64,000 bases of DNA from Varroa destructor (lineage: Eukaryota; Arthropoda; Arachnida; Mesostigmata; Varroidae): positions 25,935,388 through 25,999,387 of the forward strand of contig NW_019211459.1 in NCBI RefSeq assembly GCF_002443255.2. The letters are read 5' to 3'. The notes beneath the pieces were generated by a model. The model ran no database searches. It was given only the letters and a program-made list of their open reading frames with translations, and was not told the DNA's origin. A program made the translations under genes and the position numbers. Below, in pieces: positions 36,901 through 45,260 of this stretch. Each line of letters begins with the position of its first letter. Positions within the stretch are counted from its first letter, which is position 1.

Positions 36901-37304
36901 TTAATCTGCAAGTAATTTCTTAAGCTAGCTTGTGCGAGAAAGCTCACTTTATCATCATCATCATCATCATTATTAATTCGAATGATTTACGATACGTTCT
37001 GTGCAGATGTCGATGGTAACGTACTCCAATTGATAGTATCTAGTGTAGAGATGACACGCGTTTCCTGCCCTTCCTTTAAACAGAGCTTTTTGGTTCAGTT
37101 CTACCTCAATGTGCAGTAAGATGATAGGGTTATACCTGGTAATAGCCTGGGCGGTCGAAATTACGACAGGAAAACGTAATTTCATGTTCAGTGAGATCTC
37201 TCCAAGATGACGCCTTTTGCGATTCGAGATTGATGACCTGTTGCCAGGAGCTGTTTGCACCATCTCCGACGTACTCCAGATCAACTCGGAACGAGTAGTC
37301 CTCT
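30722..37304 (-). CDS. Single-pass membrane protein with TSP type 1 repeat and CUB-like domain (5' end missing)
   Basis: Seven minus-strand exons (37304-37136, 36517-36388, 35036-34785, 34441-34239, 34035-33445, 31605-31266, 30945-30722) join in phase and give 635 residues plus stop, counted from the first complete codon. Domains in order: two related Cys-containing extracellular modules (about 1-183), a thrombospondin type 1 repeat with the W..W..W start and CSGGCGRG (about 188-232), a CUB-like domain (about 260-375), a membrane span (about 400-420), a Pro-rich, then basic, then acidic cytoplasmic tail. TSP1 repeats and CUB domains bind extracellular ligands or matrix, so a receptor or adhesion role is likely, but I do not recognise the family. 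The first exon found starts in phase 2, so at least one upstream exon with the signal peptide is missing. It was not found between 37305 and 64000. Introns are 618, 1351, 343, 203, 1839 and 320 bases. The first contains the assembly gap. Confidence 0.88.
31266..31605 (-). CDS. TSP1/CUB gene, cytoplasmic tail exon 1
   Basis: Acceptor CATTTGCAG, donor ACAG/GTAAGG (phase 0 in, phase 1 out). Encodes a Pro-rich segment (SPSPPPTPTPT), a Lys-rich patch (SPLKKKAS), a leucine-rich stretch (ASLESLADLTGLARRKLRKR) and a Ser-rich end. The proline-rich part could bind SH3 or WW domains (inference). Confidence 0.85.
31661..31691. repeat. (AT)n microsatellite
   Basis: AT run interrupted by GTGT, in the intron upstream of the 31266-31605 exon (on the minus strand). 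Confidence 0.9.
32544..32561. repeat. Poly(T) tract
   Basis: 18 consecutive T in a gene-2 intron. It is directly followed by TATAG. Confidence 0.9.
33445..34035 (-). CDS. TSP1/CUB gene, CUB-like and transmembrane exon
   Basis: Acceptor AAACACGCAG, donor CAG/GTAGTT (phase 0 at both ends, 197 codons). A CUB-like pattern is visible: HALWILRP, then SNYLVVRDG, then LRIEFVYG. Three N-glycosylation sequons (NTT, NGS, NAS) lie in it. A hydrophobic span starting LVALIVVGSLLIVSG (residues 149-169 of the exon) is followed by basic KQRRP, which fits an inside C-terminus. Confidence 0.94.
34239..34441 (-). CDS. TSP1/CUB gene, thrombospondin type 1 exon
   Basis: Acceptor CTATTCGAGGCAG, donor CAG/GTGCGC (phase 1 in, phase 0 out). 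Encodes GEWDEWTPWTFCSGGCGRGS, then RHRSC, CRGERIESREC and DKCP. It has the WxxWxxW core, CSxxCGxG and six cysteines of a TSP1 repeat, followed by a Ser/Thr/Pro linker. Neighbouring frames (34149-34564) are shadows. Confidence 0.94.
34785..35036 (-). CDS. TSP1/CUB gene, third exon found (extracellular module 2)
   Basis: Acceptor GGTTCCTTGCAG, donor GATG/GTGAGA (phase 1 in, phase 1 out). Encodes INVAYHYPPCSGSQDRLRIY, then INLGCHHFDGPFSKFCFHYV and SVEVHCRPVKD. The C..FD.P and V..HC pattern repeats that of the preceding two exons. Confidence 0.88.
35174..35188. repeat. Poly(G) tract
   Basis: 15 consecutive G in a gene-2 intron. Confidence 0.9.
36388..36517 (-). CDS. TSP1/CUB gene, second exon found (module 1, part b)
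   Basis: Acceptor TGTTCTTTCTAG, donor GATG/GTAAGC (phase 0 in, phase 1 out). Encodes VSLHCDDCETLL and then SIQAKWSGQYSISVAQKF, ending GQCLDG with the last Gly split. It bridges the phase-0 end of the previous exon and the phase-1 start of the next, which confirms the model. The plus-strand frame covering it (36314-36562) is a shadow. Confidence 0.85.
36624..36723. other. Assembly gap (100 N)
   Basis: Exactly 100 N, the usual placeholder for a gap of unknown length. It lies in the intron between the first two exons found for gene 2. Those exons join in phase 0, so no exon needs to be hidden here. Confidence 0.98.
36951..36971. repeat. (ATC)7 microsatellite
   Basis: Uninterrupted trinucleotide run in a gene-2 intron. 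Confidence 0.9.
37136..37304 (-). CDS. TSP1/CUB gene, first exon found (extracellular module 1, part a)
   Basis: Acceptor TTTTTTTAG, donor CAG/GTATAA (phase 2 in, phase 0 out). Encodes EDYSFRVDLEYVGDGANSSW, an N-S-S sequon, and then TFSCRNFDRPGYYQ. Another minus frame is open too (36973-37284), but only this frame joins the next exon in phase and gives a continuing motif. Confidence 0.82.
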
Positions 37305-37427
37305 CTAAAAAAAGAGCAAGTACATCAGACCAAAATCGATGAGAAGCAACACAAACGAAAGTAACGTTCTTTTCTGTTTTTTTTTCTAACTACAGTTTGG
37401 TATTGTCATATACTCATGATTCTCTAA

Positions 37428-37452
37428 GCTGCTGCTGCTGCTGCTGCTGCTC
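37428..37452. repeat. (GCT)8 microsatellite
   Basis: Uninterrupted GCT/CAG trinucleotide run just upstream (on the minus strand) of the first gene-2 exon found. Confidence 0.9.
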
Positions 37453-37971
37453 GTTTCGATAATTATTAGCAGGATATATATGCCAATGATAAGATGAAGG
37501 TTCGACAGCTTGCTTTCAATGTGTTCTGTTAGCGGGCAAGGCTATCGTATTTATGGATGATGCAGGTTGCTCCTGCGTGATTTTTCCGGGAATTTGAAAA
37601 TTGGGCGCACCAGTAGTTCCACTTGATTACGGTTCACTGAATAGGCTTATATATATACATTGTTTTGGTGAAGGAGGCCGCTAGACGCTGAAGTCAAATA
37701 GTCATAGCCACTTGGTGTAAACATATCGGATAAAAACAAACTCATGTGAAAAAACTAGGCCAGGTATTTGACCCAGCAGCCTGATTCACTGACCTGATTT
37801 TGCTATATTTGCCAGACTGATACCTACGGCACCTAGTTTTACAATATTTGCAAACGTATCTTATTTGGCTTGTACGTATTTGGCCTATGATAAATCAGAT
37901 GACAAAATCTATGGCTCAGTCAAACTCGACTATTCTATAGCGGGTATTTCTGTTTGTACGTTTTCAATCAG

Positions 37972-38036
37972 CATCAGTTATTGCTGCCGTCGTGTTTGGT
38001 TATTATGTACTTCGAAAGAACCTGCGAGCCCGCTGA
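37972..38036 (+). CDS. Candidate terminal exon encoding a short membrane anchor
   Basis: An acceptor (TACGTTTTCAATCAG) is followed by two bases, 20 codons and TGA. The peptide SVIAAVVFGYYVLRKNLRAR is a hydrophobic stretch followed by a basic tail, typical of tail-anchored or single-span proteins. An AATAAA lies at 38042-38047, right after the stop, which would suit a 3' end. No upstream exon was identified. If real, it would be a separate plus-strand gene next to or inside the 5' part of gene 2. Confidence 0.25.
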
Positions 38037-41000
38037 ATGATAATAAAAGTGACACAGTTGTCGTTTCTTCTAAATTTTGATAGGCTCCATTGAAACCTTT
38101 ATATATTGCTGGGAAAAACTACTTGAGGAGCGCTCTTTTAATACGGATCTTTAGACTGATACCTGCGTTGTAAAAGCGGCCTTTGCTTAGCATAGCCTAT
38201 TATAATCGCGAGTATGACTTTCCAAATTGTATCTATACTATGTTCTTCTTTGTCCTGAAGCTGACGTTTGTGCTGAGCTGTCCTGGCTGATCGGATACAC
38301 AATATGTTGCAACGAAGCCTTGAGCGAGCTTAAGAACTCCTCATCGATTCTGTCGACGAACGGCGATTGCGGTATCTTTTTAAGGAGAACTGTGGATTGC
38401 TGTAACATTTTTGGTGAGCGCATACCGTTGAAAAATACCATTAGGTTCAATTTCCGGTTGATAGACACATTAAAGCCGTCAATCCTTCCCCACTTTTTAT
38501 TGTATGAAATTACGTACAGTTCTGCAAATATTTATATATATGGATACCGTGAGCGAGTCCATAGCTTGCTAACCGTCTGTAGGTAATAGATAATCAAACG
38601 TATTTTTAATCTAGTCGGTTTGCTTCAACCGGCTTTGCTTAAGTTAACATTGTTAAGTTACTGTAACAAACTGCATATTGCACTCAGGGTAGAAGAAATC
38701 TAGATCGTATTAAGGATTCGATCGAAAAACATAGAAACGTACGGAATAAGAAGCTTCGTAAAATTTTCGGAAGCTAGCCAACGTTTGATGTTGTCGATGA
38801 CAGATTGCCGTGGAGTGCTCGTTCTTTGTATGTTCGAACCCTACTTTTTTCATAGAATGTAATAAGAGAAATTTCAATTATATAATGTTTTTTTTTTTAA
38901 TTTAAAATCATATCGCCGTTGGTAATGCACCTAAGAAAATGTGTAAAATAAGTTAGCGACTCTTTTTATTGGTAGTAATTACTGTTTCTTTGAGTAAAAG
39001 CAATATCTGCGTCTGACCGCGAAATTCTATTCGAGTGCAAAACCAGAGATTCAACAGATAGCAGGTTCAACATCTAGATCTCCCCTAATCCCTTATGCCT
39101 CTGACAAAACTAGCTGCAGAGTCCTCCATAAATTATCAGTGTGATATAATAGCGAATTTCGCTTAAAAGATGGCTACCCGAAATGCATTAACTCTGGCAT
39201 CATTTCCCACTGTGACGACGTTCGCTGGCGATGCGTCCTCTTGGTCAACTGACGATTCGGGCCTTCCGAGGCATTCTTCCGCCTCCTGACGCGCCGGCAC
39301 TTTCAACCCGCTTCCGGTCTTACGGCTTCTTAGCCACGTCTTGAGACTTCCGGGCGCCAGGCAGCCGCACAACGGTTGTGCCTAAACTAACATACGTCTC
39401 AACTTTGTTCTTGTGCGCCGCCCCAAAGCACGACAGGAGTCGACAAGACGTTTGTTCTGATTTTCGTCTAAACTAACAAAAGAGATGCGCGTTTTGGAGC
39501 GTTTTGTGCTATCTAGGAACGTACTACTGTTTTTAAGGTACGATGAATCTACCGGGATTAAAAAAGAACTATTCAGTTTTGAATTAATGTAAGGATTAGT
39601 GGAGACCTATTGAAAAGATTTTCAGGGCATGTTTGTATATTATTTATATACAGGACACCAATAGATTGTTTATATGTTGTCACCAACAGATTTATTGCAA
39701 TAACGGTAAGTTGATATTCTGATAACAACTAGAACGATGTATGTTCCTTTCTCGGATTTGACTCGGCCGCAGTTGAATGAATAGCCGACAAAAGTTGACT
39801 CGATGCATCGTCACCCGCACGGATAATCGAGCTGGCTTTTTCCGTTTCTGCTCACACTAAGTTTTTCCGTCTGGCAAACACATCGGCACCCGGCATTAAT
39901 TCTGAGTATTCTTCATCTCCCGCTGAGATATTGAACAAGCCACACTGTGGCCCATAAGGCACTGAGAAAGTGCACTGTCTTTCTAGCTACCTCATAGCTT
40001 TACCCTTTGTAGGGCTCGTGAGGCTCGATGTCAGCTTAGTAACTTGGCCTTTGTAACTCCAATCTCCACCCTATTTAAATAAAAGATGCAATTTGCCTCA
40101 CTTCTCTCTCTCCCTACAACTCCCTTGCTTGTATGACTTCAACCACTGATGTTTCTCTTAGTTTTGTTAATTTTGACACGCTGCTTTAACTTTTGCTAAT
40201 AAAGGACTCATCACTAGTAGACACACTTTTATCTAAACTTCCACAGTGGCAGTAACTGTAATATCAACACGACAAACAAGAGAAACGGTAGGAGTCCTTG
40301 TAACATCCAAGTCGACGTTTTTGCCACAATATACCCACACAGCAAGCAGTCCGCGCACAGGCCAGTAGTAGTTCAATCAGCCGACATAAAAAAACACGTT
40401 ATGATTGGCGTGTTTGGCAAGAAGCGCTTCTTGCTTTCTCTTATCGTTGTCGGTTGATGGCCTGGCGCGCGTTACTTTGGCAAAACTTCTACGTCCCCAG
40501 GATCTTTTCCCATCGCATCACCACTACTGTTCGACATCGTTGAGCTACGATGGAGCGTGATCGGATGGAAGAAATCCTGAACGAAGCCAGGCTTCAACGA
40601 CGAGTACCGAGTATGGTCTATTAGTGTACAAGAGGGAGCCGCTCGGTGAGGGAAGAGCCGATATTTAACCAAGTAAATGTCTATCTCAGCGGGAACTAGC
40701 GCGCACTCTACCCACCTCAGCAGACAGACTTCTTGAGTTGATTTATGAATAGACAAGCTCGAAAGGTCCTTAGATGGCGCTACAACCTGTTTATCTTGCT
40801 ATGGGCCTAAAAGCAACCGATGATCTAAATATTCTTTGTACAATGCTAGGGATTCGTGCGCATCGAAATCTTAGCGAGGAAGAAGGAACTTCGCCGGTAA
40901 CAGTCGATCTGCAGACAGGAAGCGTTCGCAATGTTGTTTGATGCTTGAGTGAAGGACTTCTATCAGGTCTCATTCTAGTTGCCCTGCCTTGCCTTCCTTA

Positions 41001-42544
41001 ATTCCGATTTTCGTTCCCATCTACGATTACTCAGTCTCTGCCGCTTTTCCCAGAGCTGCCCTTCAGCACCAGCTTTAAGCACGCTGCCATTGTACCTAGC
41101 GAGAGACACTCATATCAGAGCCATCCCATTGAGAATCAGAGAACGAGTGATCACTGCGTACCATATCTGATGTTATGCTTATTTCGATGAGCCCTGACAT
41201 TCACGCACAGAGCCAAATCCCCCTCCGACTCTCATTAGTGTGTCTTGTCACTCACAGGGAAGGAACAGGAGTTGAGAGCCATCGCCTGAGCTTTGAGGAT
41301 TCCGGCCAGTTTGCCTCTGCGCGATCCACACACAATCGCGTGCTGGATTTCCGCTATGAAAATAGATATTGTAAAGCGTATGTCATCGTTGCTGCCCCTT
41401 CGACGCAGGAGCATTTAGCTTATATTTCCAAGCAAAAAGCCGAAATATTTTTTTCGGATTGCGCAGTTTGGTTAGAATAATGGGCATCGCGGTTTATTCC
41501 AAATGAGTAATAGATGTTATATAGGTCAGTTCGTTCGATTATTGTGAAAATAAAAAAAAATCAATATCATCTAAGCGTTATAATGTCTTTATCGTCTCGT
41601 GATATATAATATGTTGTTCATACCGAATTTCCGATGTTTAAAGTCCCCTTTGTGCCTAGAAAGTTGAATCTAGTTAGACCTTGTGTCCTACGGATTATAC
41701 GAGTTCATCAGACTAATTTGAGGGATTTACCAGATACCTTAAGGCGGTATTAGGAGACGATGAGCGGTATGGTATCTAAAGGAATTTCTCCGCATCTAGC
41801 GCACCTACATAGACCGTCCGGCTCGTGGGGACCTGGTTTCCCGCAGAGCCAATAGTGAAGACCGTGCACGGCAAAGCGAGTGACGACATGTCTGGTTCGT
41901 CCATTTGCACTCGTTGTTCTTCGTCACATCCTAGTCTTTTTCTAATCCCCATCAATCCCCGTGAATTATTGCTGCCAGTTCCTAAGGTTCGTCTCCAAGG
42001 CTTCAGTTGTTAGGAGCTCTCAGACAGCAGTGGTGAGTCTGCTAAGAAATATGCGAGGTAATTTGAGGTCACGATTTGCTAGTGCTTTTTTGCGGAAGAA
42101 GCCTTCGATGCGATTTAATTACTCGAGGTTTTACACTATAAACTGTTCCCAAATGACGCGGATCACATATATTCCGACCAAAGCTGAGAGCGGTCGCGAA
42201 GAATGGAGCTATTTCATCAGCCTTGCGACCAACGCGGTTTCGTGTGTTTTTCGAGGACGTGCGCAATAAAACTTCGGTCATTGGAATGAAAAGCAACTCG
42301 AAACACAATAACCCATTTAAAGGCGCAAAGTATTGGTGGTCGCTGTTTCGCCTCCTCTGCTAAATTTTATCGCCTCCATTTTGGTTAGTTTTAAAGTCAC
42401 TGCAAACGTGTTATTGTCCCGTGAAGCCGGGCTAGATCTTGCTGCACTTAGAACCAGACCGACCCGTATATAACTAAGTCGCCTGAATGCAAGATAATCT
42501 CTGCCGTTTTGCTCGGCCCTTTTATTTTATCAGGGAGGCCTTTC
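38037..42544. other. No assembled gene; scattered GC-richer open frames
   Basis: Frames that drew attention but have no recognised family: 38238-38468 (minus, 76 codons), 39163-39372 (minus, GC-rich, after an acceptor-like TTTAG), 40472-40756 (minus, 94 codons), 40774-40941 (plus, 55 codons from ATG), 41175-41480 (plus, 101 codons). One or more may be missing 5' exons of gene 2 or transposon remnants, but none joins it in a testable way. Confidence 0.35.
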
Positions 42545-43010
42545 AACAAAATTTAAGTTATCTCCCTGAGCCAGATTGTCTGTGCAGAAAACGAGGGTTC
42601 AGCCACTCCGTCGTCGATATTCGTTCTGTTCTTTTTTGTGGAACCGCGGTGAAAACGTTAAGCACATTCATAAGGACACTTACCCCGACATAGCCTTCGA
42701 TGGCTGTCTTAAAATCGACAAACACCGCGTATAGCTAATTGCGCAACCTAGTCAGTGTTCTCTTGACGGCCACCATGAGGATTGTGCACGTTTCTTCTAT
42801 AGAAAGTTCTGTCCGGAAGCTATAACGCTCCGTGGGGATGACGCGTCCCATGGTTACACGTAGGCACCGCATAGCCCGATTTGGACCTTGAAAATAGCTC
42901 TGTTTAAAACAGATGCCAGGCTTGCTCACAGGCAATTTAGCGTATAACTCAAACGCCCTTTCCTTTCCTGTCTCCCTTTTTATCTCATTATTGAAGTCTG
43001 TCATCCAGGG
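42545..43010 (-). mobile_element. Decayed non-LTR retrotransposon (LINE) fragment
   Basis: On the minus strand, PWMTDFNNEIKRETGKERAF followed by ELYAKLP resembles the linker between endonuclease and reverse transcriptase in LINE ORF2 proteins. Lower down, TERYSFRTELS stands where GFR.g.st is expected. Then an in-frame TAG is followed by LYAVFVDFKTAIEGYV, clearly the reverse transcriptase motif with the first catalytic Asp (VDFK.A.D). A weak QGDNL follows near 42560. The N-terminal RT blocks between linker and TERYSFR are missing, so the copy has an internal deletion, a stop and probable frameshifts. The YADD block was not found. Confidence 0.7.
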
Positions 43011-44576
43011 CGATGTTGTCCTGACTCCCGGGGCCGCCGCGGCTGGAAGCCAAAGTAATCGCTCTGCCTACTCAGGCGCTGAAGTTGACTCAAATTGTAG
43101 GCTTTACTAAGGCACCTTCAGCAGCAAAGCTGGCAAAAACATGTTCCAATGAGACCATTACCAACTGATCCTTTCTTAGAGGACTCCCAAGCGCAGGCAG
43201 CGCAGTCCAGTGCGGAAAGTCTGTTATAAACCAGGCCGTGTTGCGCTAGCCTAAATAGGTGAAGCTATTCAGGCTCGACAACGAACGCACAAAGGAACAA
43301 GCCAATGAAAGCCTGAATACCACCAGAACCCGTAACTATTCGACGTATGAGCTTTTCGCGGAAGAACGAAGAACAGCTGGAGAGCAACGAAAAATTAGAC
43401 CTTACACGATGACTCCTACTATTACGGCTACGATTCGTTTATACCAGAAGTCACTGTTGGGCAAAAGCCCTGTTCGGGCACGGTTAGGGAAGATACCAGC
43501 GGTGGAAGCAACGGTTAAAAACTAACAGAGCTATGGAAACGCCGGAGTCGACGCTCCGCCAGTTCAACAAGATTCAGATTCTCTGATCCCTCGACAGGTA
43601 TTACATTGTTCGGATAACTGCTTCTACTTGCGCAATGAACATGTGAAACAAATCCGGCGTCCGCTAGAGCTGAACGAAAATCAGATGGATACGGGAAACG
43701 TGAAAGTACGTATCTACAAGAGTAATCTATCTGAGTATCGACGGACGAATGTGTATCGAAAGACTTTATCTAAGCTTAGAGATGCTTGGAAAGATACCAG
43801 CACTAATCAAAACAAGAGCTGTATAATTGGTTGCAGATCATCATCATCATCATGGTTTGTGTAATAATCGACATTTCTAAGAATTCCCGGGTCCTCATAA
43901 TAATTGTATTACACATAAATCAACTAGAACAAGTTAGATAAATACCGAGCAAAGTTCCTTTTGGTGTTTGGCCGTAAGTGTGCACATAGTAAAGTAGTAG
44001 CTGATGAAATTACCTAAATGTGTTACGGTTTACTCACTGTGGGGTTCTAGTACCTAAATAATAAAATCAAACTTTATGGTAGACGACATCAATCATTGAA
44101 AATAGACTGATCCGAGCTAAAACAAGTTAGCAAAGCACTCATCATGCGCGCTCAAACTACTACAGCTGCCATCATATTTTGATTGGCCAAAGGGGCATTC
44201 ACCAAGTCACATATCTATGACAACACCGCCTGCAACGAGGAATAGCTTCAAAATTGAAAGCGACAAATTCGACAGCAGCCGAAATCTATTCTTAGGTTTG
44301 TCGCAAGCAAAGTTCAACCCCACGCGGCAGACGTATGCTGCTTCCAGGGTCTTGCTCTTTTTGCAGGGGGACCGCAGGGGGCGATGTAACTCCTTCAACA
44401 ATGAAACAAAGCCTTGTGACGACTGACTAGACGTCGCCGAAGTGCACCAGCAAGCAAGCAAGCAAGCAACACTTAGCAAAGCAGTGGACAACGAAAGATG
44501 GAAAAGGAAAAGTTACTGCCAACGCAGACGAGACCCCCTGCGATGTTTGGCGAATGAGGCCATAGCTGAGGCTAGT
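43011..44576. other. No supported gene
   Basis: Open frames at 43259-43525 and 43628-43864 (plus) and 44207-44491 (minus) have no motif. The last resembles a signal peptide but starts with TTG and partly derives from the CTTG repeat. More LINE sequence may extend upward from 43010 but is not recognisable. Confidence 0.4.
44450..44469. repeat. (CAAG)n microsatellite
   Basis: Five tandem CAAG units. Confidence 0.9.
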
Positions 44577-45260
44577 TTAACGGTGTTGGCAATAACCCAT
44601 TGGTGAACGTCTGGACAAGCAAATAAGGCAAAGACCGCCAGCAAAAAGACATTGCCAGAGCATCAATCGAAAAGCGGAAAGAGCGGCATCAAATCTCATT
44701 TTAACGAAACCAAATATTGCCCTATTGCCAAAGCTCACTCCCATCGCATCCGCGAAATCGTCTCGTCGATGAGTGAGTGACGAAGGAGAAAGGACATTTG
44801 GAAGAACAGACAGATACTGTCCAAGAGACCAAGCAAAAAAGTTATACTGTGAAGAAAAAAAGGCAACAGATCGAAACTGGAAAAAAAAAATGGTTATAGG
44901 AAAATTCTCTAAACAGCACTGCCTAAAGCTTGGTTTACAGCCAGTCAATGCGATAAGACAAAATGACAGTGCGAAAAAGACGAGATTCGAGGTATTTTCC
45001 CAGAATGAGCATTCGGAACATCGATGGTCGGTCGTTACATTTGAATGTATCTTTGCCGACTCTCCAGTAATAAAAATTACAACTTCCATTCGTTCTAGTT
45101 TGGGATTGTGCCAATCTTGGTCCTTGTCAAGTGCGATGGCAAGGCCTTTTAGACGAAACTCGGCAGCGAATAAATATGTATTCACCGGTTGCTGGAGCAA
45201 CTCGGTCTGAAGCAAATCAGCGGTCAATTTTGAATCCGAAAAAAGATGAACATCTTCCAT
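44577..45260 (-). CDS. 227-codon open frame from ATG, unknown
   Basis: The longest single open frame outside the two main genes and the low-complexity exon. It starts MEDVHLFSDSKLTADLLQTE. The first 90 residues have a normal mixed composition; the rest is rich in Phe, Ser and Leu and includes hydrophobic stretches (for example LVFFALSFCLIALTGC). A 145-codon plus-strand frame lies opposite. No domain, intron or promoter evidence. It may be a small intronless gene, part of an unrecognised mobile element, or chance. Confidence 0.25.
   Translation of the reverse strand: MEDVHLFSDSKLTADLLQTELLQQPVNTYLFAAEFRLKGLAIALDKDQDWHNPKLERMEVVIFITGESAKIHSNVTTDHRCSECSFWENTSNLVFFALSFCLIALTGCKPSFRQCCLENFPITIFFFQFRSVAFFSSQYNFFAWSLGQYLSVLPNVLSPSSLTHRRDDFADAMGVSFGNRAIFGFVKMRFDAALSAFRLMLWQCLFAGGLCLICLSRRSPMGYCQHR

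Noticed and set aside
38227..38586. Opposed open frames on both strands (119 and 76 codons)
   Set aside because: Neither has a fitting acceptor and donor or a recognised motif.
41175..41480. Plus-strand frame with a faint endonuclease-like phrase (YVIVAAPSTQEH)
   Set aside because: Opposite strand to the LINE fragment and no catalytic motif is visible.
44207..44491. Minus frame whose start resembles a signal peptide
   Set aside because: It begins with TTG, not ATG, and part of the hydrophobic/Cys pattern is made by the CTTG microsatellite.
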